13,052 nt of DNA from Actinomycetota bacterium (GTDB lineage: Bacteria; Actinomycetota; Acidimicrobiia; Acidimicrobiales; Aldehydirespiratoraceae). The translations under genes and the position numbers were made by a program. Position 1 is the stretch's first letter. Every line of letters starts with the position of its first letter. The stretch covers positions 1-13,052 of the forward strand of contig JAAXHB010000103.1 of NCBI GenBank assembly GCA_012271125.1. The letters are read 5' to 3'. Below the pieces are notes generated by a model. It saw only the letters and a program-made list of their open reading frames with translations. It had not been told where the DNA came from and did no database searches. Shown here piece after piece: positions 6,878 through 13,052 of the stretch.

Positions 6878-7641
6878 CCGACAAACCTCTCACTGAAATC
6901 ACCGGCGACATCGATTTAGCTTCCAGCGACGTAGTCCCAACCGAAATCGTCATGGTCGGGGAGCGCTCCGGCTTGTCTTATGCCAACATTCGCACCGAAT
7001 GGGCACCAGAGCTAGCCGAACTAGAGCTGGCGTCATACGCCACCGCCAACCCGTCTGACCTCTACGACGAACCAAGCCTGCGCCTCCTCGCTCAAGACTT
7101 CAGCGAAGGCTGCTTCGCCGCATTCGACGACAGTCGTCTCGTTGCAATGGGCCTCGGTGTGCGAGTCCATTTCGACTTCAACCAGCCCCAACACAGCGTC
7201 TCTGACATCGTCCCCGAAGACCACAGCTCCAGCGGCGACGACCCCACCGGCGACTGGTATTACGGCACCGGTATCTCCACCCGCCCCGAATACCGCCGCC
7301 GAGGCATCGGCAGCGAAATGTATGACCTGCGCAAGGGCGTATGCCGACAACTCAACTTACGCGGCATGGTCGCCGGCGGCGTCATCCCCGGCTACGCCGA
7401 CCACAAACACCTGATGAGCGCCGACAACTACATCGCCGAAGTGCGAGAAGGCCGCCTCTATGACCCCACCCTGAGCTTCCAAATCAACAACGGCTTCGAA
7501 GCCGTCTGCGCGCTCGCGAACTACATCGAAGACCCAGCCGTAGACAGCTGGGCAGCCCTAATCGTCTGGCACAACCTCCATTACACCTCACCCGACGACA
7601 CCCAGCCTGACGGAACCTCGCCCAACAACACCCAGCCCTAA
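6874..7641 (+). CDS. GNAT-family N-acetyltransferase (YhcX GNAT-domain type)
   Basis: Predicted acyl-CoA-dependent N-acetyltransferase of 255 residues. The acetyl-CoA-binding motif A is clear: GISTRPEYRRRGIG with RRRGIG at residues 141-146. It is followed by AGGVIPGYADHKHLMSADNYIAEV and LYDPTLSFQINNGFEAV, a pattern I recognise from the GNAT half of bifunctional GNAT-nitrilase proteins such as YhcX. The nitrilase half is absent here. ATG 6874 overlaps the upstream stop as ATGA and is the sensible start; an in-frame ATG at 6799 lies well inside the C45 gene. The last 17 residues are a low-complexity tail (SPDDTQPDGT then SPNNTQP, a 30-base unit and a 21-base partial copy at 7588-7638). Placed in an amine-transport operon it may acetylate a polyamine or a related amine, which is inference. 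Confidence 0.8.
   Translation: MTDKPLTEITGDIDLASSDVVPTEIVMVGERSGLSYANIRTEWAPELAELELASYATANPSDLYDEPSLRLLAQDFSEGCFAAFDDSRLVAMGLGVRVHFDFNQPQHSVSDIVPEDHSSSGDDPTGDWYYGTGISTRPEYRRRGIGSEMYDLRKGVCRQLNLRGMVAGGVIPGYADHKHLMSADNYIAEVREGRLYDPTLSFQINNGFEAVCALANYIEDPAVDSWAALIVWHNLHYTSPDDTQPDGTSPNNTQP
7588..7638 (+). repeat. Imperfect 30-nt tandem repeat encoding the GNAT C-terminal tail
   Basis: A 30-base unit (7588-7617, SPDDTQPDGT) is followed by a 21-base partial copy (7618-7638, SPNNTQP) ending at the stop codon. The tail lies beyond the recognisable GNAT fold and looks disordered. Confidence 0.6.
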
Positions 7642-7654
7642 ACCCGCCGACAAT

Positions 7655-8743
7655 ATGAACCAGCCCGCAGTCGCCATCGCCAACATCACCAAGCGTTTCG
7701 GTAACGCGAAATCCGGCGCAGTAACCGCGGTCGACGACATCACCCTCGACATCGGCGACGGCGAATTCTTCGCCATGCTCGGCCCTTCGGGCTGCGGCAA
7801 AACAACGACGCTTCGCATGATCGCCGGCCTCGACTTCCCCACAACCGGCAGCCTCAAAATATTCGGCGACGAGGTCGGCACCCTCCCACCCAACAAACGC
7901 CCCGTCAACACTGTCTTTCAGTCCTATGCGCTGTTCCCGCACATGTCAGTCGTCGCCAACGTTGCCTTCGGACTCAAAATGCAACGCATCTCCAAAGCCG
8001 AAGTAGCCCAGCGAGTCAAAACAGCCATCGAGCTAGTCCAACTCGCAGGCATGGAACAACGCCGCCCGAACCAACTCTCGGGTGGACAACAACAACGTGT
8101 CGCACTTGCCCGAGCCCTCGTCAATCAACCCAAAGTCCTGCTCCTCGATGAACCCCTTGGAGCGCTCGACCTGAAACTCCGCCAAGAAATGCAACTCGAG
8201 CTCAAAGCTCTCCAAAGAGAAGTCGGCATCACCTTCGTGTTCGTCACCCACGACCAAGAAGAAGCCCTCACCATGAGCGACCGCATCGCGGTAATGCACG
8301 AAGGCAAACTTCTACAAGTCGGCAACCCTGAAGACATCTACGAACGCCCCGTCAACCGCTTCGTTGCCGACTTCATTGGCAGAACGAACCTGATCGACGC
8401 CAACGTGGTCGGGCTAAACGAGGTCTGCATAGCCAACGGCGAACGAATTCCCGCCACAACTTCGCTTCCTATCGGAACCCGCGTAGCGCTCAGCTTGCGC
8501 CCCGAGCGCGCCCAAATACACCTAACAGGCCAAGCCCCTCAAGGCCTCATCAGCGTGGAAGGCAACCTCAGTTCAATCACCTACCTTGGCAACGCCCTAG
8601 TCCACACAGTTGACCTGAGCTGGATGACCCTCGAAGCCCGCTCCGAAAATCGCTCCGAGAGCCGCACAGAAACAGACGCCACCATCGGCGACCAAGTCAC
8701 TGTCAGCTGGGAACCAGTCGACATCTCAGTCGTCACCGACTAG
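7655..8743 (+). CDS. potA: Polyamine-type ABC transporter ATP-binding protein
   Basis: ATPase subunit that powers import of a polyamine-like solute through the PotB/PotC channel at the inner face of the membrane. All ABC motifs are present: Walker A GPSGCGKT (43-50), signature LSGGQ (141-145), Walker B LLLDEP with D165/E166, and the switch histidine H199 in FVTHDQEEA. The regulatory C-terminal TOBE-type domain follows FIGRTNLIDA. Length 362 is normal for PotA. Within the TOBE part three 12-base units (8639-8674) encode RSEN, RSES, RTET at residues 329-340, a local tandem expansion. It starts 13 bases after the GNAT gene with no strong ribosome site, and its stop is 3 bases before potB, consistent with one operon. 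Confidence 0.92.
   Translation: MNQPAVAIANITKRFGNAKSGAVTAVDDITLDIGDGEFFAMLGPSGCGKTTTLRMIAGLDFPTTGSLKIFGDEVGTLPPNKRPVNTVFQSYALFPHMSVVANVAFGLKMQRISKAEVAQRVKTAIELVQLAGMEQRRPNQLSGGQQQRVALARALVNQPKVLLLDEPLGALDLKLRQEMQLELKALQREVGITFVFVTHDQEEALTMSDRIAVMHEGKLLQVGNPEDIYERPVNRFVADFIGRTNLIDANVVGLNEVCIANGERIPATTSLPIGTRVALSLRPERAQIHLTGQAPQGLISVEGNLSSITYLGNALVHTVDLSWMTLEARSENRSESRTETDATIGDQVTVSWEPVDISVVTD
8639..8674 (+). repeat. Three 12-nt tandem units inside potA
   Basis: Units CGCTCCGAAAAT, CGCTCCGAGAGC and CGCACAGAAACA encode RSEN-RSES-RTET. They lie in the TOBE domain region near the C-terminus and keep the reading frame. Confidence 0.65.
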
Positions 8744-8746
8744 CCG

Positions 8747-9670
8747 ATGCCACCAGCACCCCCACCTACATCCCCACCTACACCAGCACCAACCAGCACC
8801 CAACTAGCCACCCCAGAGTTCGAAGCCGCCGCCGCCCGCGCCGAATCCCGCCGCGGCCTGCTAATCGCCGCCCCCGCCTACGCCTACCTGCTGCTGTTCT
8901 TCGGCATCCCGCTAATAATCGTCTTCGCCTACTCCTTCGCCACCCGTAACCGTTTCGGCGAAGCCGTCTTCACCCAAGTCGGCTTCGACGCCTACATTCG
9001 CCTCGGCGAACCAATCGTGCGCAACATCTTGTTCCGCTCACTCTGGCTCGCCATCATCACCACCATCATCTGCCTTATCATCGCCTACCCATTCTCCTAC
9101 TACCTCGCCACCCGCAGCCCCAAAGTCCGCAACCTCTTACTCATCGGCGTCATGATCCCGTTCTGGTCCAACTTCTTAGTCCGCAACTACGCCTGGCGAG
9201 TCATCCTCGGCAACGACGGCATCATCACCCAATTCACCCAAGCCATCGGCCTCGGCGAAACCGAAATCCTCTTCACCCCCTCGGCGGTCGTGCTCGGCCT
9301 CGTCTACGGCTTCCTGCCGTTCATGATCCTGCCCCTCTACGCATCCATCGAACGCATCGACCTATCCCTAGTCGAAGCCGGCCGAGACCTCTACGCATCC
9401 CCCGCACAAACCTTCACCAAAATCCTCCTGCCCCTATCCATGCCCGGCGTCATCGCCGGCTCAATCCTCGTCTTCGTCCCCAGCCTCGGCGCATACGTCA
9501 CCCCCGAAATCCTCGGCGGCGCCAAAACCACCCTGCTCGGCAGTTACATCGTCACACAATTCCTCACTGCCCGCAACTGGCCCGTCGGAGCGTCGCTGTC
9601 GTTCGTGCTGATGGCGGTCATGTTGGTGGCAACGCTCATCTACTTCCGAACCGGCGGCCGCAACTTGTGA
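8747..9670 (+). CDS. potB: Polyamine-type ABC transporter permease, PotB family
   Basis: Integral membrane subunit forming half of the import channel. About six membrane segments are seen: near residues 37-61 (LLIAAPAYAYLLLFFGIPLI), 98-122, 128-145, 180-205, 232-255 and 280-300. The cytoplasmic EAA loop that docks to PotA is EAGRDLYASPAQTFTKILLPLSMPG. Length 307 is close to PotB of Escherichia coli. The first 25 residues are unusually rich in Pro and Thr, encoded by near-repeats of CCACCTACA/CCAGCACC at 8750-8812, and are unlike the short charged N-termini of relatives. The start lies 3 bases after the potA stop. The stop TGA (9668-9670) overlaps the ATG of an 18-codon ORF instead of running directly into potC. 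Confidence 0.92.
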   Translation: MPPAPPPTSPPTPAPTSTQLATPEFEAAAARAESRRGLLIAAPAYAYLLLFFGIPLIIVFAYSFATRNRFGEAVFTQVGFDAYIRLGEPIVRNILFRSLWLAIITTIICLIIAYPFSYYLATRSPKVRNLLLIGVMIPFWSNFLVRNYAWRVILGNDGIITQFTQAIGLGETEILFTPSAVVLGLVYGFLPFMILPLYASIERIDLSLVEAGRDLYASPAQTFTKILLPLSMPGVIAGSILVFVPSLGAYVTPEILGGAKTTLLGSYIVTQFLTARNWPVGASLSFVLMAVMLVATLIYFRTGGRNL

Positions 9671-9733
9671 TGACGACGACAATGATGACGACAATGATGA
9701 CAACAACATCAATCCGACCTCGATGACGACGAC
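9669..9733 (+). repeat. 53-nt insertion at the potB-potC junction with 12-bp direct repeats (repeat copy 2)
   Basis: GATGACGACGAC at 9669-9680 recurs at 9722-9733, so the 53 bases 9669-9721 look like inserted or duplicated DNA. The insert contains the 25-bp match to 6045-6069 in the C45 gene. Removing it would restore a simple TGATG overlap between potB and potC with the same start of PotC. Read in the potC frame the insert encodes DDDDNDDDNDDNNINPTS, the same Asp/Asn reading as in the C45 protein. Confidence 0.65.
9670..9726 (+). CDS. 18-codon bridging ORF between potB and potC
   Basis: A mini-ORF reading MTTTMMTTMMTTTSIRPR begins at ATG 9670, sharing one base with the potB stop (TGATG). 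It ends with TGA 9724-9726, which overlaps the potC ATG at 9723 (ATGA). Ribosomes ending potB could therefore restart on the mini-ORF and again on potC, which has no Shine-Dalgarno of its own (ccgacctcg precedes it). The peptide itself is low-complexity and is unlikely to have its own function. Whether it is translated is unknown; the overlaps at both ends are plain in the sequence. Confidence 0.45.
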   Translation: MTTTMMTTMMTTTSIRPR

Positions 9734-10568
9734 GACTGCAGCACCTCGCGGGCTCGGCAAAGCCGCACTGTCGCTAAACGCCTGGCTCGTATACGCCTTC
9801 TTCTACGCACCCATAGCGCTGCTGTTCGTCTTCTCATTCAGCGACGACCGCAACGTCGGCCGCTGGGGCGGCTTCACCCTCAGCTGGTACGAAGAGTTCA
9901 TCGACAGCACCCAAGTCCAAGACGCCATCTGGGTCTCCATACGAGTCGCACTGCTATCCACCGCAATCGCAGTCACCCTTGGCACCCTCGCCGCCCTATC
10001 ACTCGAACGCTTCACCTTCCGCGGCAAACGAGTCTTCGACGCACTGCTCTACCTGCCCATCATCATCCCCGACGTCACCATGGCCGTCATGATGCTGCTC
10101 TTCTTCTCGGAGTTCTTCGACCTGCTCAACTCCATCTTCGGGCTTGACCTGCGAAAAGGCTTCTCAAGCATCACCATCAGCCACGTCGCTTTCAACATCA
10201 GCTTCGTATCAGTGGTCGTGCGCGCCCGCCTCGCCGGAATGGATCAACGCCTCGAAGAAGCCGCCGTCGACCTCTACGCCACACGCTGGCGTGCCTTCCG
10301 CTACGTCACCTTGCCCCAAATCGCCCCAGGCATCGCCGGCGGAGCGCTGCTCGCTCTCACCCTGTCACTCGACGACGTCGTCGTCACCCAATTCTCAGCC
10401 GGCCCCGGCGCAACCACGCTCACCGTCTACGTCTTCGGACTTATCCGCCGAGGCGTCACCCCGCTGATAAACGCCGTGTCGGTGATCATGCTCGCCGCGT
10501 CAATAGTGCTCGTGTTGCTGTCACTGCTAGTAGACCGCGTCCGCTCCACTAGCAACGCCAGCACCTAA
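9723..10568 (+). CDS. potC: Polyamine-type ABC transporter permease, PotC family
   Basis: Second membrane subunit of the importer. It has a leading segment LNAWLVYAFFYAPIALLFVFSF and further hydrophobic segments near residues 76-98, 108-128, 150-165, 200-218 and 245-268. The EAA loop is EEAAVDLYATRWRAFRYVTLPQIAPG (about 177-202), which couples it to PotA. Length 281 is normal for PotC. The start MTTTTAAP is a run of ACG codons joined to the repeat described at this junction; no ribosome site precedes it, so coupling to the bridging ORF or to potB is likely. The assignment as PotC rather than PotI or another 2-aminoethylphosphonate-type permease rests on the gene order A-B-C-D and overall resemblance. 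Confidence 0.91.
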   Translation: MTTTTAAPRGLGKAALSLNAWLVYAFFYAPIALLFVFSFSDDRNVGRWGGFTLSWYEEFIDSTQVQDAIWVSIRVALLSTAIAVTLGTLAALSLERFTFRGKRVFDALLYLPIIIPDVTMAVMMLLFFSEFFDLLNSIFGLDLRKGFSSITISHVAFNISFVSVVVRARLAGMDQRLEEAAVDLYATRWRAFRYVTLPQIAPGIAGGALLALTLSLDDVVVTQFSAGPGATTLTVYVFGLIRRGVTPLINAVSVIMLAASIVLVLLSLLVDRVRSTSNAST

Positions 10569-10579
10569 ATCCTCTAATC

Positions 10580-10594
10580 TTGAGGCACCCTCAA
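10580..10594 (+). promoter_or_regulatory. Intercistronic hairpin before potD
   Basis: TTGAGG (10580-10585), loop CAC, CCTCAA (10589-10594) form a perfect 6-bp stem in the 47-base gap between potC and potD. No T-run follows, so it is more likely an RNA processing or stability element than a full terminator. It sits ten bases before the potD ribosome site. Confidence 0.4.
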
Positions 10595-10601
10595 AGACCC
10601 C

Positions 10602-10609
10602 AAAAGGAG
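10602..10609 (+). promoter_or_regulatory. Strong Shine-Dalgarno of potD, decides its start
   Basis: AAAAGGAG lies six bases before ATG 10616. It is the best ribosome site in the transporter operon and rules out the in-frame TTG at 10580. It suggests higher translation of the binding protein than of the coupled ABC subunits. Confidence 0.7.
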
Positions 10610-10615
10610 AGCCCA

Positions 10616-11797
10616 ATGCCAACGACAACAACGACATCAACGAAGACATCATCACTGTCACCGACAACATCAACAACGACAACACGCCGCCCGACCGCCA
10701 AAACGTTACAGCTACTCGCCGCCATCTTCACCATCGCTCTAGTTGCCGCTGCTTGCGGAGGCGACGACGACATCACCAACACCCTTCCGCAAGCCGACTG
10801 CGAGATCAACCAAATCGACGGCGACCTCGCCATCTACAACTGGGCCGAATACATCGACGAAACCCTGCTCGAGGACTTCAGCAACGAATACAACACCAGC
10901 GTCACTCTCGACGTCTACGACTCCAACGAAGCCATGCAGCCGATCATCGCCGCGGGCAACTCCGGCTATTCCCTGATTGTTCCTTCTGACTACATGGTCA
11001 AGATTCTTATCGCAGGGTCTGACATTCAACCGCTCAACAAGTCCGCCATCCCGAACCTGTCCCACGTTTCCAGCGATTTCCAAGACCTGGTATATGACCC
11101 AGACGGCGACTTCTCAGTGCCGTACCAGTGGGGCACCACCGGCCTCGCCGTCGACACCGCCGCGGTCGGCACGGATTTCCCCCGCAGCTGGGGTCTCGTG
11201 TTCGACGACTCCATCGCCGGCCAATACAGCGGCCAGATTTCCCTGCTCAACGACCCACGAGAGACAATGGGCGCCGCTCTCAAATACCTCGGCTACTCGC
11301 TAAACACAACCAGCGAAGCTGAACTCAACGAAGCCACCCAACTCGTCGCCGACGCCCGCAGCAACCTCGCCGCCTTCAACACCGACTCCGCCGATGAGCT
11401 GCTAACCACCGGCGAAACCGTCATCGCTCACGGCTACTCCGGCGACATGTTCACCCAGTTCCTCGAGACCGACGACCCAAGCCGCTACGTCTACTTCGTC
11501 CCCGAAGAGGGCGGCACCCGTTGGATCGACAACATGGCAATCCCACATGACGCCCCATCGCCATGCACCGCCCACACCTTCATCAACTGGCTGCTCAACG
11601 CCGAGCAGGGTGCCACCTTGTCGAACTACAACTACTACGGCTCGCCCAACACCGCGGCACTGCCCGGCCTCGACGATGAGCTCTTCGACTTCATCACCGA
11701 CCCGCAGGTCGCCCCCGTGGATGTGCTCGAGTCAATCATCGACACTGGTGACTTCGAGGTCAACTTCTCCGACGCGTTTATCGAAGCTAAGGGCTAA
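10616..11797 (+). CDS. potD: Polyamine-type substrate-binding lipoprotein, PotD/PotF family
   Basis: Extracytoplasmic lipoprotein that captures the solute for PotABC. The lipobox is LVAAAC (C47), after RRPTAK and a hydrophobic core. The mature protein aligns by eye with PotD: IYNWAEYIDETLLEDF, YDSNEAMQPIIAAGNSGYSLIVPSDY, PYQWGTTGLAVD, LLNDPRETMGAALKYLGYS, and RWIDNMAIP. The acidic pair in NDPRE and the W/D of RWIDNM match amine-binding residues of PotD. HGYSGD has Tyr where PotD/PotF have Trp but keeps the Asp seen in PotF. This supports a di- or polyamine ligand with altered detail. Odd: residues 2-23 are almost all Thr/Ser (10619-10684), an extension ahead of the signal peptide that exceeds the usual few residues. 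It is read from its own ribosome site. Confidence 0.9.
   Translation: MPTTTTTSTKTSSLSPTTSTTTTRRPTAKTLQLLAAIFTIALVAAACGGDDDITNTLPQADCEINQIDGDLAIYNWAEYIDETLLEDFSNEYNTSVTLDVYDSNEAMQPIIAAGNSGYSLIVPSDYMVKILIAGSDIQPLNKSAIPNLSHVSSDFQDLVYDPDGDFSVPYQWGTTGLAVDTAAVGTDFPRSWGLVFDDSIAGQYSGQISLLNDPRETMGAALKYLGYSLNTTSEAELNEATQLVADARSNLAAFNTDSADELLTTGETVIAHGYSGDMFTQFLETDDPSRYVYFVPEEGGTRWIDNMAIPHDAPSPCTAHTFINWLLNAEQGATLSNYNYYGSPNTAALPGLDDELFDFITDPQVAPVDVLESIIDTGDFEVNFSDAFIEAKG
10619..10684 (+). repeat. ACx-codon-rich expansion at the potD N-terminus
   Basis: Near-repeats of ACGACAACAACGACATCAAC and CAACATCAACAACGACAACA encode the Thr/Ser run PTTTTTSTKTSSLSPTTSTTTT. Shifted by one frame the same DNA reads Asp/Asn/Ile-rich, as in the C45 and potB-potC copies, so it may be a related but more diverged sequence. 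Confidence 0.5.
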
Positions 11798-11822
11798 AAA
11801 CACTCAGCCCAGCCTCATACCT

Positions 11823-11842
11823 CACCTCTATATCCACAGGTG
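11823..11842 (+). promoter_or_regulatory. Possible hairpin covering the betC ribosome site
   Basis: CACCT (11823-11827) can pair with AGGTG (11838-11842), which includes the only Shine-Dalgarno-like AGG before the sulfatase ATG. The stem is just five pairs. The 48-base gap from potD shows no terminator, so read-through into the sulfatase is likely. Confidence 0.25.
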
Positions 11843-11845
11843 GTG

Positions 11846-13052
11846 ATGGCACCAAATATTTTGCTGCTGCAGGTTGACCAGCTGCAGGCGGCGTGCTTGT
11901 CCATATATGGCGGGCGCGCTGCGATAACGCCACGAATTGACGAACTAGCCGGCGAGGGCGTGGTTTTCCAAAACGCCTACTGCAACTTTCCACTGTGCGG
12001 CCCCTCTCGAGCGTCGATGATGACGGGACAGCTCCCCTCTGAAGTCGGCGCATATGACAACGCCGCCGATTTTCCCAGCTCAGCACCGACTTTCGCTCAT
12101 TATCTAAACGACGCCGGCTACCACACAGCGTTGATTGGCAAAATGCATTTCGTCGGCGCAGACCAGCTACACGGCTATCAACAACGCCTCACAACTGACC
12201 TGTATCCGGCGTCGTTTTGGTGGACGCCTGACTGGACCGGCACGCTGCTGCCCGACGACGACTACCAAAACGACCTGTCCAGCTTCACCGAGGCAGGCAT
12301 CCGCAAACGCACCGTCCAGATCGACTACGACAGCGAGGTCGCACATCGTGCCCAGATGAAGTTGTATGACCTCGCTAGGGGAGTGGGCCTCACCGACGAC
12401 GCCCAGCCCTGGCATCTGACCGTTTCGTTCACGCACCCACACGACCCGTATCAGTGCCTACCCCGCCATTGGAACCTCTACAACGACGACGACCTCGACA
12501 TGCCCTCGGTATCCCGACCAGCCGATGACGACAACGACCCTCACAGCCTGCGCCTCCTGGAGATGTACCGCCTCGACGGGTATGTTCCCAGCGAACAAGA
12601 AGTGCGCACCGCGCGGCGTGCCTATTTCGGTTCGGTCAGCTACGTCGATGAGCTGATCGGCTCAGTGCTCGACACTTTGGCAGATGCTGGCATGGCAGAT
12701 AACACGATGGTCGTGTTGACTTCTGATCATGGCGAAATGCTGGGCCAACGCGGACTCTGGTTCAAACAAACAATGTTTGAGGACGCTTCACGTGTGCCCC
12801 TTGTTATGCGCTGGCCCAACGAACTAAAAACAGGCGATGTCACAGACTGCGTGTCCCTGGTCGATTTACTACCCACTTTCGTTGACATCTCCAACAGCAA
12901 AACTACGGAAACCGACGATCTAGACGGCAAATCGCTCCTGCCGCTAGCACGCACCGGCGAAGACCCAACCAGGCAGAACATTGTTTATGTTGAGAATTTC
13001 GGTGACGCTTCCAACGCTCCGATTGCCATGGTGCGCCGCGACAATTTCAAGT
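11846..13052 (+). CDS. betC: Choline-sulfatase (partial, cut by window end)
   Basis: Type I sulfatase that hydrolyses choline-O-sulfate to choline and sulfate in the cytoplasm. The reading frame is open for 402 codons to the window edge, about 80% of the usual length. The catalytic cysteine, converted to formylglycine in this family, is C51 in LCGPSRASMMTG. Metal and catalytic residues seen are D11-Q12, K99 and H101 in GKMHFVG, H197 in FTHPHDPY, and D294-H295 in TSDHGEMLG. YDNAADFPSS and QRLTTDLYPASFWWTPDW are characteristic of choline sulfatases and not of generic sulfatases. No signal peptide is present. ATG 11846 is preceded by in-frame GTG codons at 11840 and 11843; AGG five bases upstream favours the ATG. 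The rest of the C-terminal domain is outside the window. Confidence 0.88.
   Translation, partial: MAPNILLLQVDQLQAACLSIYGGRAAITPRIDELAGEGVVFQNAYCNFPLCGPSRASMMTGQLPSEVGAYDNAADFPSSAPTFAHYLNDAGYHTALIGKMHFVGADQLHGYQQRLTTDLYPASFWWTPDWTGTLLPDDDYQNDLSSFTEAGIRKRTVQIDYDSEVAHRAQMKLYDLARGVGLTDDAQPWHLTVSFTHPHDPYQCLPRHWNLYNDDDLDMPSVSRPADDDNDPHSLRLLEMYRLDGYVPSEQEVRTARRAYFGSVSYVDELIGSVLDTLADAGMADNTMVVLTSDHGEMLGQRGLWFKQTMFEDASRVPLVMRWPNELKTGDVTDCVSLVDLLPTFVDISNSKTTETDDLDGKSLLPLARTGEDPTRQNIVYVENFGDASNAPIAMVRRDNFK

Noticed and set aside
9669..9733. GAC-rich repeats as a CRISPR array or transposon end
   Set aside because: No regular spacers, no terminal inverted repeats and no transposase or cas gene nearby; only direct repeats are seen.
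9461..9760. Minus-strand ORF of 99 codons across the potB-potC junction
   Set aside because: Shadow of potB and the GAC-rich insert; Ser and Val runs come from the repeat.

Overview
The window looks like the chromosome of a fairly high-GC actinobacterium, possibly of the Acidimicrobiia type. This is an inference from several traits: lipobox lipoproteins, a Rv0623/Rv0624-style vapBC pair, a DsbB-type thiol-oxidation pair, a class I (archaeal-type) lysyl-tRNA synthetase, and a codon preference for G/C at third positions in most genes. No rRNA, tRNA, CRISPR array, transposase or integrase was seen.

Layout. (1) 8-927, plus strand: a vapBC toxin-antitoxin pair whose antitoxin appears to carry two copies of its fold; its base use looks more AT-rich than the rest. 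(2) 954-2111, plus: a DsbB/BdbC-type membrane oxidoreductase followed by a thioredoxin-fold lipoprotein with a CPHC active site, a probable extracytoplasmic disulfide-forming pair. (3) 2146-5572, minus: a small antibiotic-biosynthesis-monooxygenase (ABM) protein, class I lysyl-tRNA synthetase, and a DAO-family FAD amine oxidoreductase; the last two overlap by one base (TGATG). (4) 5573-5716: a divergent regulatory region with a perfect 11-bp tandem repeat, a candidate promoter and a dyad. (5) 5717-13052, plus: a tightly packed run of a C45-family amide hydrolase/acyltransferase, a GNAT acetyltransferase, a complete polyamine-type ABC importer (potA, potB, potC, potD) and a choline-sulfatase gene (betC) cut off by the window end.

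How the genes may work together. The substrate-binding protein keeps recognisable amine-binding acidic residues of PotD/PotF. The importer sits beside an amine-oxidase-like flavoprotein, a GNAT protein and an amide hydrolase, so the cluster can be read as import and breakdown of polyamines or N-acylated amines. The adjoining choline sulfatase would add choline from choline-O-sulfate. This is a context-based hypothesis.

The most unusual signal is not a gene. The operon 5717-11797 carries simple-sequence insertions in nearly every gene or junction: an Asp/Asn run just ahead of the C45 nucleophile, a P/D/T/Q tail on the GNAT protein, a 12-nt triplication in PotA, a Pro/Thr-rich start of PotB, a 53-nt insertion at the potB-potC junction, and a Thr-rich extension ahead of the PotD signal peptide. 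Two of these share a perfect 25-bp stretch although 3.6 kb apart. The insertion at potB-potC is bounded by a 12-bp direct repeat and creates an 18-codon bridging ORF that overlaps potB's stop at one end and potC's start at the other.
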